From assembly GCA_942159475.1 (NCBI GenBank), contig OW804096.1, forward strand, positions 37,199,744 through 37,263,743: DNA of 64,000 bases, given 5' to 3'. Under the pieces are notes generated by a model. The model was given only the letters and a program-made list of their open reading frames with translations, made no database searches and had not been told where the DNA came from. Source of the stretch: Sthenelais limicola (lineage: Eukaryota; Annelida; Polychaeta; Phyllodocida; Sigalionidae). Positions within the stretch are counted from its first letter, which is position 1; every line of letters begins with the position of its first letter. Position numbers and translations under genes: made by a program. Below, piece after piece: positions 22,410-34,186 of this stretch.

Positions 22410-22649
22410 TTTATCTCCCATCATGCCCTATTTAAAAGTTAGATGCTTCTCTCAGATTTAAATTACCGATTGAGTTTCTTCCACACATAAATATTACATA
22501 ATCTACAAGACATATAGCGCTGGTATTACACCAAAATTGTATGTCCTTACTTCTGCAAGCTATAGAAAACTCTAATCTTCAGCCTGGCGCACACTTGGCC
22601 GATTTGGCCCCCGATCGCCCCCCGATTTGGGCCTCCTGATGTATCCTAA

Positions 22650-22898
22650 AGGCTCGTCTCCACTGGCTCAGTAAGCTCTGCGGTAAGCCTTGCGATGGTT
22701 TGTGCTGGTTCTGTAGGTGGTGAGGAATGATGAGGTCCTTGCCTACATGGTCAGTGAACGATGTATAGGTAGGACCTCGCCACTCCTCAACAACACAGCA
22801 CTATCGCAAGGCTTACCGCAGAGCTTACCACAGAGCTTACCGCAGAGCTTACCACAGAGCTTACCGCAAAGCTTACCGCATCCAGTGGAGACCACCCT
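22650..22898. mobile_element. Family E element nested in family D (TAA-flanked)
   Basis: The inverted termini AGGCTCGTCTCCACTGG and CCAGTGGAGACCACCCT differ at two positions of 17. TAA lies on both sides (22647-22649, 22899-22901). A TAA target fits the TWA preference of PIF/Harbinger elements. The interior holds a short tandem array near the right end. Confidence 0.8.
22808..22880 (+). repeat. 13-bp minisatellite in family E (CTTACCGCAGAG-type)
   Basis: Five to six units of GCTTACCRCARA are arrayed next to the right terminus. A single inverted unit, TAAGCTCTGCGGTAAGCC, lies near the left terminus (22672-22690). Confidence 0.85.
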
Positions 22899-22997
22899 TA
22901 AGATTTCATTTCAAACCATGGTTTATATTATTTCAAAAACATAAACCTTCATCAGGAGACCCAACTTGGGCCAAATCGGCCATGTGTGTGTCAGGCT

Positions 22998-24684
22998 ATT
23001 TCAAATTGAATTAAAGACTAACTCTACTAAACCACGTTAAGATTAATTACCATAAGGTTCGCATTACTCACAAAGACATGGAAATATCAAAAAAATACTT
23101 CTCGGTGCATCTTCCATTCTGGGTGTTAGTGTCAAGGCACACCACAAGGGGGCTTTATGAAGCCAAGACCAGAGCTCATTAAGGCAGCTCTATTGTACTC
23201 CACCTCATTATCCACATAGTGGCTCATATTGCACATTTCTTTGTATTCATGTGCATTCTTTTTAGTTTCATCCCAGATCCAGGTACAGATCTTAGAATCT
23301 TGGAAAATGCTACCAGTTTGTTAGCTCTGATTTGATTAATATTTCGATAGGATCATAGTGATAGGATGTGAACATAATGTATGAGATGTGTTTTCTCTCA
23401 GCGCCGAGTATCAAAACAAATCAGTTAATAACATTGTTTGATATACTTAATTAACTTATCGACAAACACTATTCTACCATCTTTATACCACTATTTATTA
23501 AACCAGCTGAAGGATGTTAACTATCGGGGAAAATTGATTTATTTCCCCCCACAAGTTCCACATTATTTGGATATTATAACGGAGAAAGATCTCTTATTTA
23601 AGGAACACTTACACTGGAACATATTTAGATTTAGCTAAAGCCAAGGCGAAACAACCGGCTAAATGAAGGAGACTCCACAAAGTCTACTAATTATAAAAGA
23701 TTGTGTTTTATGATTTTAGATAGTGTTCCATGTGACTATAGCACTCTCTGACCAGGAGTACGCGGACATGCTCAATCCTTATCATCATGATCAAATAAGT
23801 TTTAATCGATTTTGCTCGAAATTCAACTTTTATTCTGAGAGGGGCGGAATGAAACGAAGAAAACTGCCAACCAGGGTTTTCCACACATGACAGATCTTGG
23901 AGAAAGATGGTTTATTTGTCAAAGAGGCGTGTAACAATAGTATCATGGAGTGTGAGGTATGAATTAGGTCACAGTGTGGTCTTAACGATCTGATTCGCTG
24001 CATATTGTTGTCACTTGCCCATTGTTCTTTAGTTTCTTTTTTTTTCAGAAACCGTGCAAACACTAGGCATTATGTTGAACAATGGATACGTGAAATGATT
24101 GCGACCTACTTAGAATGGAAGCTGTATTCTTAGCTATTACAACGACGACATCCTACCAACTTTAACTCATGTCATGATTGAAATTATCAATGTTTTGCTG
24201 CTGTTATAGGATTATATGGTTATTGGAAGTCCAATTGGCTGACAGACACCAGAATAATACAATGAATTTGTAAATATGTTTAAAACACAAAGTAAGCGAC
24301 GTTTCTATTGGCCGATACTTTAAAGCATGATAGCTTGAATGATGTGATGTGACATCCTTCATAATCGTGGTCAACGTTTTATCCTTACATTTTTTACCAA
24401 AACACATACCCAACCTCTTAGGTATCAACGTGATTGAAATTGTCCCACGTCTGAAAGATAAGTGGCTCAACACAAAACTGAAGATACTTTACTGTTTTCC
24501 GTGGGGTTGATATTACACAATACACATGCACATAGGGAGGGACTTCATGCAGTAGGCCCGCAGTCCACTTCATCTGGGGGTTCAGTTTGCTGTCCTCGCA
24601 CTCCGCTCTGTGGTTATTGAGGAATGAAACAAATACAGGCTAACTGATGAGTTGTGGTATATATATATGTGACATGGATGAAGG
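22998..24684. other. No gene recognised; one minisatellite-unit relative
   Basis: This is mostly single-copy DNA. At 24143-24215, TTAACTCATGTCATGATTGA followed by TTTTGCTGCTGTTATA resembles one unit of the 69-bp minisatellite. A 66-codon plus-strand ORF (23438-23638) and an 89-codon minus-strand ORF (24204-24473) have ordinary composition but no recognisable domain. Confidence 0.4.
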
Positions 24685-24693
24685 TGTCAGGCG

Positions 24694-24911
24694 TAGGGCA
24701 TAGAGCGTAGGGCGTAGAGCGTAGGGCGTAGGGCATAGAGCGTAGGGCATAGGGCGCAGAGCGTAGGGCGTAGGGCGTAGGGCATAGGGCATAGGGCGTA
24801 GGACATAGGGTGTAGGGCATAGGGTGCAGAGCGCAGGGCGTAGGGCGTAGGGCATAGGGCGTAGGGCATAGGGTGTAGGGCATAGGGTGTAGAGCATAGG
24901 GCGTAGGGCGT
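24694..24911. repeat. 7-bp minisatellite (GGCGTAG)n
   Basis: About 31 heptamers of the forms GGCGTAG, GGCATAG, AGCGTAG and GGTGTAG are arrayed. Several minus-strand ORFs encoding Ala-Leu-Arg-Pro-Thr-Pro-Tyr repeats result from the 21-bp (3 x 7) reading period and are not genes. Confidence 0.95.
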
Positions 24912-24913
24912 TA

Positions 24914-25158
24914 GGAAATGTACAATGAAAAAGAATACTCGGTATCTCGGAGGCAATTTGGTATTGCGTCGATTTGAAATATCTGTTTGGTTCTGTTGAA
25001 CTATAATGTGAACCTCATTTTCTTCTTGAAAGTGGGTTAGTTATCTGAGAGGATTGGTATAGTTGAATAGGTGAAACTTATTTCTGTCTTTAATTTGGGT
25101 AATGGGAGAGGATTGGTAACTTAGTAGGCGAATTGGGCAGTTCCTTGAAATCTGACCC
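24914..25158 (+). mobile_element. Family A element, left end replaced by the minisatellite
   Basis: The first terminus is reduced to GGAAATGTACAATG directly at the end of the heptamer array. The right side ends CTTGAAATCTGACCC. The 3' subterminal block (GAGAGGATTGG) occurs twice (near 25036 and 25107), an internal duplication not seen in other copies. Confidence 0.7.
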
Positions 25159-26159
25159 AATAAAAAAAAATGAACATGGGTTCTTGTCACCTTTAATATA
25201 ACTAATCTTCTCGCTACCAATGACCTTACATCTGCTTCATTTTCCATATCAAACCTTACCTTTGGCATCTGCTACCCCCCCCCCCCCCCCCACCATACCC
25301 CCTCCCTCCCACTATCCATTTCCCCCTTCTGTAACCCCATCGCCTAATTAGGCTCTGACACTAACCTTCTACGCATGCGTCTTGTCTGATTTCCGCTCCC
25401 TGACTTCTCTGTGTGCCCTGCGCTCCTTCCATTTCCACATTAATTAGTCCATTCTTTACTTAAAACGTAAAAAGCGGACTTCCGGTAATGGGATAGTCCG
25501 GCGCCGCCTATTGGGATGCTGCCCAATTAAAGCAGTTTATCTCCACATTTAGACGTTGTGGGGCGCGGTGGTGAAAGCCAGCAGGAAGGGGGAATTCCTT
25601 ACAAGAAGGTTAAAGCTACATACTCAACTAATTCGACCAACACTGTTTTGCACTATACTTTCATTACTTAAAGATGCATTACAACCTAATTTCATGTCAT
25701 ATATTATATAGATATGTGATTATTGACAGCATTTTGTTACATAGGACAATACTCTCAGCATGTTCCCCAAAGATCTACATGAAATATTTGACGTTTTAGC
25801 ATATATCAAAGTAGAGAAACAAAATCAAATTAAAATTATATAGTAGAACAAATAATATAATAATAAAGTTTTAGTAGGTAGACGTGGCAGTATTCACCTA
25901 AACCTGTAAAACTTGTCCCCCAGAATGGGTAAAACCACCTAGGGTTGGAGATTTTGAAATCTAATATAACAATAAAGGTTAAATATCATATATAATATAA
26001 TTCGTTATTCCATCGAAGTCTACAGGATTAGGACTAATAGCTTGCTCATCAGTCGATCAATGGTTGGCATCGACTTTAAATATAAGTAAACAGTACAAGG
26101 TTAACATTTGACATATTTGGTACTAGTTATTAGTTCCCGTGAGCCCACTATCCTCATGT
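25159..26159. other. Single-copy stretch with GC-richer patch
   Basis: A C run lies at 25276-25291. From 25360 to 25600 there are CG-containing motifs: an NRF1-like CGCATGCG at 25372-25379 and CGGACTTCCGG near 25485. No ORF is credible. A regulatory element is possible. Confidence 0.35.
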
Positions 26160-26389
26160 GGGTCAGATTTTCAGAAAATGTACAATTGGCAGCTGTACAC
26201 ATTTAGTACATTCTGCTAAATTAGGCTGCATTTTGGTCAATACTAGGTAAAATCGAGTATATTTGGCATTGCATTGATTCTAGCAATATGTTTGGTTATG
26301 TTAAACTGTATTTTGAACTTTATTTTCGTCTGAAATTTGGGTTATTTGAGAGAATTGGTGAAGCTGAATTGTACATTTTCTGAAAATCT
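26160..26389 (+). mobile_element. Family A element, subfamily b, right terminus damaged
   Basis: The left terminus is intact. The right end reads TTTTCTGAAAATCTCAGAA instead of continuing to GACCC. Confidence 0.9.
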
Positions 26390-26731
26390 CAGAAATGGAT
26401 CATTATTTGTACACTATCCATGCCTGCCTATGTTCAACAGTCATTTTACAGAAGATTGGCTGTATAACATGTCTAAATAAAAAGAAAATAACATTAGTTA
26501 ATATGTTATAATTTCGTGATGATCATTTTGATAAACTTCTATCAGATTCATCTCTGTTCTACTGTACATCATATCTGCGAGATATTCTTCTTGGTATGAA
26601 AAACAAATCATCTCAAATGTTCTGACGTTGGGGTTCACACGAACATTATTATATTCTGTATGACTCTCCTTCACTTACCTAAACGACGATAGTGAAAATT
26701 ATATTTAAGTTAAGATTGCATTAGTACTAGT

Positions 26732-26966
26732 GGGTCAGTTTTTCAGAAAATGTACAATTGGCAGCTGTACACATTTAGTAAATTCTGCAAAATTAGCCTT
26801 CAATTTGGTAAATACTAGTTAAATTCGAGAATATTCGGCATTGCATTGATTCTAGCAATCTGTTTGGCTAGGTTAAACTGTATTTTGAACTTTATTTTCG
26901 TCTGAAATAAGCATTATTTGAGAAGATTGGTGAAGGTGAGTTTTACATTTTCTGAAAATCTGACCC
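26732..26966 (+). mobile_element. Family A element, subfamily b
   Basis: This is a complete copy flanked by TAGT on both sides (26728-26731, 26967-26970), one of the clearest direct duplications of the family. Confidence 0.95.
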
Positions 26967-27604
26967 TAGTAATGTTTTTGACGCCAAATGTCACTAAGTA
27001 AGTTTGTGTTCGTGCAAATAGCTAAGATTACAGCTTTAACATCTGAAATACTAAACTTAGCTCTAGACCAAATTTTCAAAACCGTTACAGGAAACCATAA
27101 AGGAATATAATGTGTATAATGGTGAAAACAAGACTCCATTTCAACAACCAATTGACCTTGAAAGGTCAGAGAGAGAGCAACTCATAAGAAGTTATTCTAT
27201 CTTCACAGAGGGACTTCTCAAGTTACTTTCTTTGACTAGGCGATCCTTGCTGATCAAAATCTCCTGTTCCACCTTCTCAGAGCTGAAATATTCATAGAAG
27301 TGTAGCGAGCTCGAGTCAGAAAGGATGTGGAAGACAGGTAATTTAGATTGCAAGGCTTCTCTGATCACTGATAGTGTCCGAGGGCAAATGAAGTGTAATT
27401 TTGCCCGTGGGCTAGGGGAGGTCGGTAGAGAGAGGCGGGTCCGTTTCTCCTTTACATAAGATTTCCATTGCCTAGTAGATTAGAAGCTATTGTGAAGGGT
27501 TAAGTAGATGTCGAGATGAATGGTAGATATTTTATATTTTATTTATTTTCGTTTGTTAATGCTGCTGAGGCTATTATGGCATGTAGCATTGGCATCTGAG
27601 AGAT
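26967..27604. other. No gene or repeat recognised
   Basis: Single-copy DNA; ORFs do not exceed 61 codons. Confidence 0.4.
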
Positions 27605-27775
27605 GTGAGTGAGTGAGATTGGTTGCCTTAGACCCTTATCAACACATTTAATATGGTTATATCAAGGGCGGGAGAGCTGAGAGGGAGGCAGTTTATGATC
27701 ATACCCAGGAAATAGAGATAGAGAAGAAGGGAGAGAGACAGAGAAAAGAGACAGAAAGGCACTTTATGGTCATAC
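27605..27775 (+). repeat. GTGAGTGAG-headed repeat, first copy
   Basis: It opens GTGAGTGAGTGAGATTGGTT and continues through ATCAACACATTTAATATGG and GCAGTTTATGATCATACCCA to a purine tract. The copy at 62649-62867 is about 85% alike over the shared part. Confidence 0.8.
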
Positions 27776-28082
27776 GGTATCTGAGAGATATCCTGGCAAA
27801 TGTGGAATTCATTTTTTAAACAATGTTTAAACTGCTTCATGAATTCAAATTATCATTCCTTTAAATGTTAATCCATTTGAGTGATTTTCCAATTTCGAAA
27901 TCAATGGTAGTTTTTAAGGGCATATGAAGTGTAACTTTCCAACGTGAAAAACTGAACACCTTTCAACATAGATTTTAGTTCTTGGAGAAACTCAAATGAA
28001 GATATGTTTATAGAAAATCACTCTTACGTCATTGTTACGTAATATGATATAACAGAATGATTCTTCCATATCATTCCTTTGT
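27776..28082. other. No gene or repeat recognised
   Basis: Single-copy AT-rich DNA. Confidence 0.35.
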
Positions 28083-28159
28083 GGGTCATATTTTTAGACA
28101 ATGCACAATCTACATTTCTACACATCTATCAAATTCTGCTAAATTAGGGTGAAAATTGC
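28083..28159 (+). mobile_element. Family A 5' fragment, subfamily c
   Basis: The left terminus (GGGTCATATTTTTAGACAAT) and the CACATCTATCAAATTCTGCT block are present; the rest is missing. Confidence 0.75.
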
Positions 28160-28767
28160 CACATCATGAACATGTGATTTACCATGATATTATTTCTCTA
28201 GCAAATATTAATATGTATGACTTATGTGGGGGAAGATCTAGACACACCTCAGAAGAGTGAGTGTCTAGATAGAATAACACAGAAGTAAGTAAAAACCTCA
28301 ACGTTTCCTATCAATCCTTTGTACATACAAATGTATTAATTCAGTATCTATAAGTGCTGTGGTAGTTTCATTTCCACCCTAGGTCCCACCTCATTGTAAT
28401 AAATTATAAATCTGGTGATAGTTCTAAAACAAACAAGCCAACTTTGATAGTTTACTTCTAAAGCCTGATCAAAGAAGGCATTATTGTGGAGACATAATTT
28501 CTCTATCAATCCTTTGTATAAGAAATCTATTAATGCAGTATCCATGGTTGCTGTTGTATAGTTTCATCCCCTCTAAGTCAATCCATCAGAGCCTGGCTGG
28601 GGGCACTATTGATATTCCTCTGACTTATTGTCACTTACAACCTGGTTGTCTTCCTGGATTAGCCCTGGAGCACCTGATATGGAGAAGGCTTCTGATGTAC
28701 CTCCAGGGTTGAATCCATGTCTGGAAAGTATCAGAAACTCTTCTATGGAATCCTCCATCTTCTATGT
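28160..28767. repeat. Short direct duplication in otherwise single-copy DNA
   Basis: The stretch near 28308-28375 (CTATCAATCCTTTGTA, ATTAATTCAGTATC, then GTAGTTTCATTTCC) reappears near 28502-28570 (CTATCAATCCTTTGTA, ATTAATGCAGTATCC, then GTATAGTTTCATCC), about 195 bp downstream. It looks like a diverged two-unit tandem duplication. Confidence 0.6.
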
Positions 28768-29002
28768 GGGTCAGATTTTCAGAAAATGTACAATTCAATT
28801 TCACCAATCCTCTCAAATAACCCACATTCAAGACAAAAATGAGCTTCAAAATGCAGTTTAACATAACAGAACTCATACTTTCAATCAATGCGATACCAAA
28901 TATACTCAGATATACCTAGTATTCCTCATTTTTCAGCCTAATTTAGGAGAATTTCCTAAATGTGTAGAGCTGAGAATTGTGCATTTTCTGAAAATCTGAC
29001 CC
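28768..29002 (-). mobile_element. Family A element, subfamily a
   Basis: This is a complete copy flanked by ATGT on both sides (28764-28767, 29003-29006). Confidence 0.95.
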
Positions 29003-32000
29003 ATGTTTTTATCGCTATTCTTATCTCTATTCTTAACTAGCTCTATGGGTGAGACCTCTGGTATAGTTACTTTTATGTACTTTTGAAAGCGTTAACCTCT
29101 ATCATCCATTATCAAATATCACTATATGAAATTAATGTTAATTAGTGTATTGATTTTTGTGTTAGGTCAGTATTAGCTAAGAAGAGCATTGAACTGTTTT
29201 TCTCTAAATAAACATACTTAAACTAAATATACTAAAAAGGTTAAATGTGAAGTGTAATTGTACGGTTTTCAAATTCATTTCTCAAGTATTCATGATTTTC
29301 AGATATAAGATTAAAGAAAATCGGATATGGTGATTGTTTTACTGTATACTGCACTGAATATTATGATTATTTTAATGTATTCTCAGATGGACCCTTAGGG
29401 TAGGATTAATGACTGGAAAGCATCAGAAAGTCTGTTAGAACTGCCGGTCATTGTTCTATTCTTCTCCAACCCATCCATTAGTCATTTGACCACAATTTTG
29501 GAGGATTTTGTCTGACTTCACTAATTATCGCTCACAGGCGGTCGTTTTTCCTCGGCAGATTCACCTTCAAATTTGTGTATAACATAAAACGGAAGAATTG
29601 TCTCAAGAGAACTGACTGAGACAGGAGACCCATCCTCCATGTATAGGCCATAAGTATGTAATATGGAAAACAGCACCAGAATAGAAATATGTCATAATAA
29701 ATATAGGTACATTTAGTAAGATTTCTTTTGTCGTAATAACTGAGAATCTGGCTTTAATATAAGTCTATTGCCTCAATTTTGGTAAATATGCAAGCATTAA
29801 ACAAATATTACTGTTAAAGCTGAATCTTTATTGAGTCAATTATTACAGTTCATGAGGAAAATGGGAGCTGCCCTACGAATTCTTTCCAGAACTTCCCTGA
29901 CAAACTCTTCGAACTCTAATGTAAGGAAGAGGTAAATAATAAAATAAACGCGAACAGATGATCTGAATAACTATGTTTTTACAGTCCCACTTTTATATTC
30001 AACAGATGCTTGTTCAACGCTCCTGTTCCATGTCCCCTTTCATAGACGTGCTGTTTGAATGGCCCATACCATTTGTCATAATTGCTCCAAAAATAGCATA
30101 TCATCCGCAGTCAAACGAAAACACATTTAAAGTAAATATGGTTGGCAGCGGTTTTCCTGACCTAATAGAGATGATAAAGATGACATTTCCAATTATAGTT
30201 GAGGCTAATACTGAATCCATTCCACTTAACTAAGATCTTTAGACGTTCAGGCACAACCAGGCCTTCCATCTCTTGTTTTTAACAGCACTTGTTTTTACTC
30301 CATCTTTATGGAGAGGCAAATTAATCAAGGCAATACTTTTGTCCCAGGCCTAGCTCTGATCTGTTGGCTTCTAACGCATGCGCGGATCGCATTTCCGTTT
30401 CCTGGCCTGACAACAAATTGTGCAGCGTCATGGTGGGGCCCTGAGGGCTCCCTTACCAGCCACTTGTCTCATCAACCGAACCCCTTACGGACCTCTCGCC
30501 CTAGCGGAGCTAATTTGAACTTTGATGAAGTGTTTTCACTTGTGCGCATGCGCGTGATTGCAATGTCGTCTGCATGACGACTAGTCCCGCGAGATGTCAG
30601 CCACAGTCTCACGAGATGCGGGTGACAGAATGAGGTTTGGGTTGGAGCAAACCTGTATTGAGACTAATTTGACTCCTTGTACTCCGTCCACGATCCTGCT
30701 TTTATAGGTGAGCGGATCAGTCACCATGAGTCAGCATTTCTTTATTAGTCAGTCATATTGATATAGCAGAGTAAATATTAAACAAGACTGCGTTTGCAGA
30801 GGTTTATTGGACTAATTTCCCACTAAATGCTGAGCAATGTCATTGCTATTTTATACTTTTACGGATTAATATCATACAATCATACTAGTAATAATAATAT
30901 GGTCTTTGAATTCTTTCTACCATGATGCAGGTCTACCTGATAGTCACCAAAACCAGTATTGTAAAGTGGAATGAACGTCAACTTACAGCAACACGAAGGA
31001 ATTCTTATTTAATGGGAGATCCCCTCTTCAACAACGTATTCTTGAGTGGACTGTTCAAGACAAAGCCAGAAATGTATTTACGTTGTACTCACTAATTTGC
31101 AATGGTCTTTCGAATTCGACGCCAGGTACTGTGTTTTTATCTGTATCTGATTACTCTCAACTATCATTTATCTGATTTGTATATTAATGTTTTACTTCAA
31201 CAAGATTGCCGACTCGCCAGAATTGATTAAATTTGGAGGTTGATTAATTTTAATCACTAGAGGTATTTTTCTGAACTTAAATCAGCTGACACAGAGAATA
31301 ATGTAAACCATGCAAATAATAATATTTCTGCTGAATAAACATCTTTAAATGTGCACCCAGCGACATATTTAAGGCTGACTTGCCGATTAAATATTACATA
31401 TCGTTGATAGAACTTCAGAGCCAGCAGTACATCAGATTAATGTACTTAAATGACCTCAATTCCTCTACTGCCTTAATAAACACCCCAAGTTAAAACAAAC
31501 ACATACACAATACACAATGTAGGTCATTTACTCGATTGACTGTGAAAACCTTTATCTATGTTTCCCCATACTTTTCCAGCATCGTGTTCCTGTCACAGAC
31601 CATGAAATTGATCATAAAATCTCCCCTCCGCTACCCCCCATAACATCAACCGATAAGCAAATCTGCACAAGCCTGGGCGATAATCGGGGACTTGCCATGC
31701 ATTTTCACTCGTACCAACATGACCGGAAGTCAATACTGTACCTGTATGTGAGGTTTGACATTCGCGCACCGAAGGACATGCGCACAACAATATTTCATCC
31801 CATGAACCAATGGTATTCATGTTTACAAGGCCCTATACGTTATGGAAAACCAATGTTTTGCGTCAATACTTGGGCTTGGTTTGCAAGGATACCCTTGGGG
31901 GCAATACACTGATACGACTTTCTCCTTCTGGGAGGCTTCTACTGCTTCTACTCTTTCTTACATGGAATTTGATAATCATTTTATCGTTCAATTCAGTTGT

Positions 32001-33185
32001 TTACTGGTGGTGTCATTCAGTCATTCATTGAGTTAAGGGCGAGAAACACCACACTGACTGACTGATTGTTTTTGAATTTGGCTGAAAAATATGTCAAAAA
32101 TCGGCTAAGTGTGTCAAAATCATGTATATTTGATATAATCAGTTGGACTACTGTTGGAATTATTTTCTTAACCGTGTCAGTACATTTATATTGTGTTGTG
32201 CTTTAGTGATAGGCCTATAACTTCTCATTTAGCCTGGTATTTTTGAGGACCAGTAGGACCAAGCAAACCGCAAAATTACATTTTCATCTGCTAGAATTAA
32301 TGCAGAGGTTGCCAAATAGGATTAACAGCCATTGAAGTAAATTCCGTGAGTGGAATTCTACATTTGAACATTTAATGATTTGGCGGTGTATGTATGGGGA
32401 AGTAGGGGGGAACAGTTGTAGAAGAAATTGACATAGTGTCAATAGTGTTGATGCATTTAAAACCCTTGTCCACTGAGCCTATTTATCTGATGACGGGGGG
32501 GGGGGGGGAGGGGGGGGGCAAAAGGGACTAAGGAAGTTGCCTGAAAGATGGTAAAAAGGCTAGACGATAGGATTCATCCAATCTGGATGGGAAGCATTAA
32601 GGTAACTGCTATCCTACATATTTCATGCATCCCCACTGTCGTACGACACCGCCCTCTGTTTCTTCTCTGATTACTGCCACATGGGGGATAATCGGCCTAG
32701 TGGAGATGGGGTTTAAGGGAAATGATGAGAGCCTGAGGGCAAGTTTCGGTTCACCCTTAACCCTCTGAAAACCTCCATGTGTAATACTTTAACAACAATA
32801 CCCTGAGATTTTCCCCACTTTTCCTATACTACTTCAAAAACACACTATTATTGTACTACAGTGGGGTAAACAATTACAACTATCTTTCAGATTGTTTTTT
32901 TAATTTGTTTTGGGCTCCTCTAAAGTGTGTTTCAGCCTCGCCCCCCCCCCTACCCAGCCACGCCCCTACCCCTTTTCAAATTGTGATAAAAGCACTAACA
33001 TTGGCATGGTGGATGCTGGGGGAGCACTTTTTATTGAATAGAAGAATTTAAGATGACCGCCATTGCTAGTACGACAATGCTACTATTTTCGTGTTTAAGG
33101 GCAGAGCAGGGGAAACTTTGATGAAACCCTGTAGCAAAAACGTTGGTTACTTTTAGATGGGTTGGGAAAAAATAATTCAAAAAGT
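29003..33185. other. Largest repeat-poor stretch; no gene recognised
   Basis: Over 4 kb hold none of the dispersed families seen elsewhere. Two NRF1-type motifs (CGCATGCGC at 30375-30383 and TGCGCATGCGCG at 30543-30554) sit in a GC-richer island (30370-30640). That island also has CCCGCGAGATG and CTCACGAGATGCGG. ORFs at 29973-30233 (86 codons), 30308-30577 (89) and 31697-31912 (71) show no recognised domain. G or C runs lie at 32496-32518 and 32941-32950. Confidence 0.4.
30370..30640. promoter_or_regulatory. Candidate CpG-type promoter or enhancer
   Basis: Two perfect NRF1-like palindromic motifs lie 170 bp apart. CG density is raised and TCTCGCGAGA-like half sites (CGCGAGATG, CACGAGATG) occur at about 30588-30618. 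Known NRF1 sites mark many animal housekeeping promoters. No transcript evidence is available here, so the strand is not assigned. Confidence 0.3.
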
Positions 33186-33240
33186 ATTACTTGACGAAGG
33201 CCAAGTCTGTCGGCTGAAAGCTTGTAGGATAAAATAGACG
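33186..33240 (-). repeat. Shared motif next to family D (also at 42487-42540)
   Basis: CGAAGGCCAAGTCTGTCGGC and GAAAGCTTGTA here are the inverted equivalent of TTTACAAGCTTTCGGCCGAC and TTGGCTTTCATCAGG near 42497. Both lie within 110 bp of a family D copy. Confidence 0.6.
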
Positions 33241-33288
33241 ACAGAAAAAATCCCAATTAGACAAACAATGTCCTGCCTAACTGATATA

Positions 33289-33458
33289 GACCCTGCCCAC
33301 ACACAGTCGATTTGCCTCCCGATTGCCCCCCGATTTGGGTCTCCCAATGAATCCTATGATCTCATTTCAAATCCTGATTCATGTTTTTGAAATAACATAA
33401 ACCAGGATTGGAAACTAAAATTGTAAATGTACAAAATCGGCTGTGTTTGGGCAGGGTT
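33289..33458. mobile_element. Family D hairpin element, shortened
   Basis: The ends GACCCTGCCCACACACAGTC and GCTGTGTTTGGGCAGGGTT are inverted copies. ATCCTGATTCATG...CATAAACCAGGAT forms the central stem. The right arm is shorter than in the copy at 42574. Confidence 0.85.
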
Positions 33459-33962
33459 ATACAGTGATCCGACCAACCTCAAACGCGAATATAAAGTAGC
33501 AAATTAGATTTTGAGCGATGTTAAGTGAGAATGCAACTTTAATGTATTCATCATGGCATGATGCCAGGTGAGACGACATGAAACATAAGCCACCGCCAAG
33601 CAGGTGTCAGGTCCCCAGCAGATCAGTTCATCCAACAGGCGTGACCTGTGTTTAATTCCAATGCTTAGAGACCTGAGCGTGCTGTATTATTGATGGTTGT
33701 GACAGTCGGTAATAGCACTAGTCTTATACCACGCACGTATCACACTCTGCCTGTCACCTCCTCCCTTCTCTCTCCTCGGCTAATGTGTTATCAGGACTGA
33801 GCGAAGGGTCAACATGTTCCATGTCGCGGTTCGTGTTTTTTTCATGTGTCCTTGCCTGTCAATTAAAGGTGCATTCTCAGCAATAGTGACCGAAATAATG
33901 TGTACTAAATGTATTTTTTCTTGGACCTATAAGCCTGAAGTTGCTTGGACCTATAAGCCTGA
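33459..33962. other. Mostly single-copy DNA
   Basis: 33530-33810 is GC-richer without a repeat match. From 33869 the sequence GCATTCTCAGCAATAGTGAC matches the left flank of the 69-bp minisatellite element. Confidence 0.4.
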
Positions 33963-34160
33963 AGGTCGGATTGTCAGAGAATGTACAATTCGCCTTCTGC
34001 AATCCTCGAAAATAACTCCAAGTTTAAGATAGATAATAGTCGTAGCATTTATCATTTTCCATCCTATGGTTTTACAAGAGTTTGAAGTCGAATCTGCTAA
34101 AGAAAATGAGCCCCACATGAAAGCATTTAGGCGGGCCTCACCAATATAAATCATTGTCTT
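33869..34160 (+). repeat. Relative of the minisatellite-bearing element
   Basis: The left flank at 33869 and the right flank (TTTTACAAGAGTTTGAAGTC near 34069) match the sequences either side of the 69-bp array at 4.6-5.2 kb. The array itself is absent. A duplicated TTGGACCTATAAGCCTGAAG pair (33921-33963) and a family A fragment occupy the centre. Confidence 0.5.
33963..34035 (-). mobile_element. Family A fragment
   Basis: The stretch GGTCGGATTGTCAGAGAATG, then TTCGCCTTCTGCAATCCTCG, is the left part of a minus-oriented copy. Confidence 0.65.
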
Positions 34161-34186
34161 CCTTTATTACTTGACTACCCATATAT

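Larger units (their letters stand above)
22581..22997. mobile_element. Family D hairpin element with nested family E
   Basis: The ends AGCCTGGCGCACACTTGGCC and GGCCATGTGTGTGTCAGGCT are inverted copies, followed inwards by GATTTGG and CCAAATC. Removing the nested element joins TGATGTATCCTAA to GATTTCATTTCAAA, which matches other D copies. Confidence 0.75.

Noticed and set aside
22808..22880. CRISPR-like short regularly spaced repeats
   Set aside because: The units are contiguous 12-13 bp tandems without spacers, inside a DNA element of a eukaryotic genome.
24614..24956. Overlapping minus-strand ORFs of Ala-Leu-Arg-Pro-Thr-Pro-Tyr repeats
   Set aside because: They come from the heptamer minisatellite in three frames.
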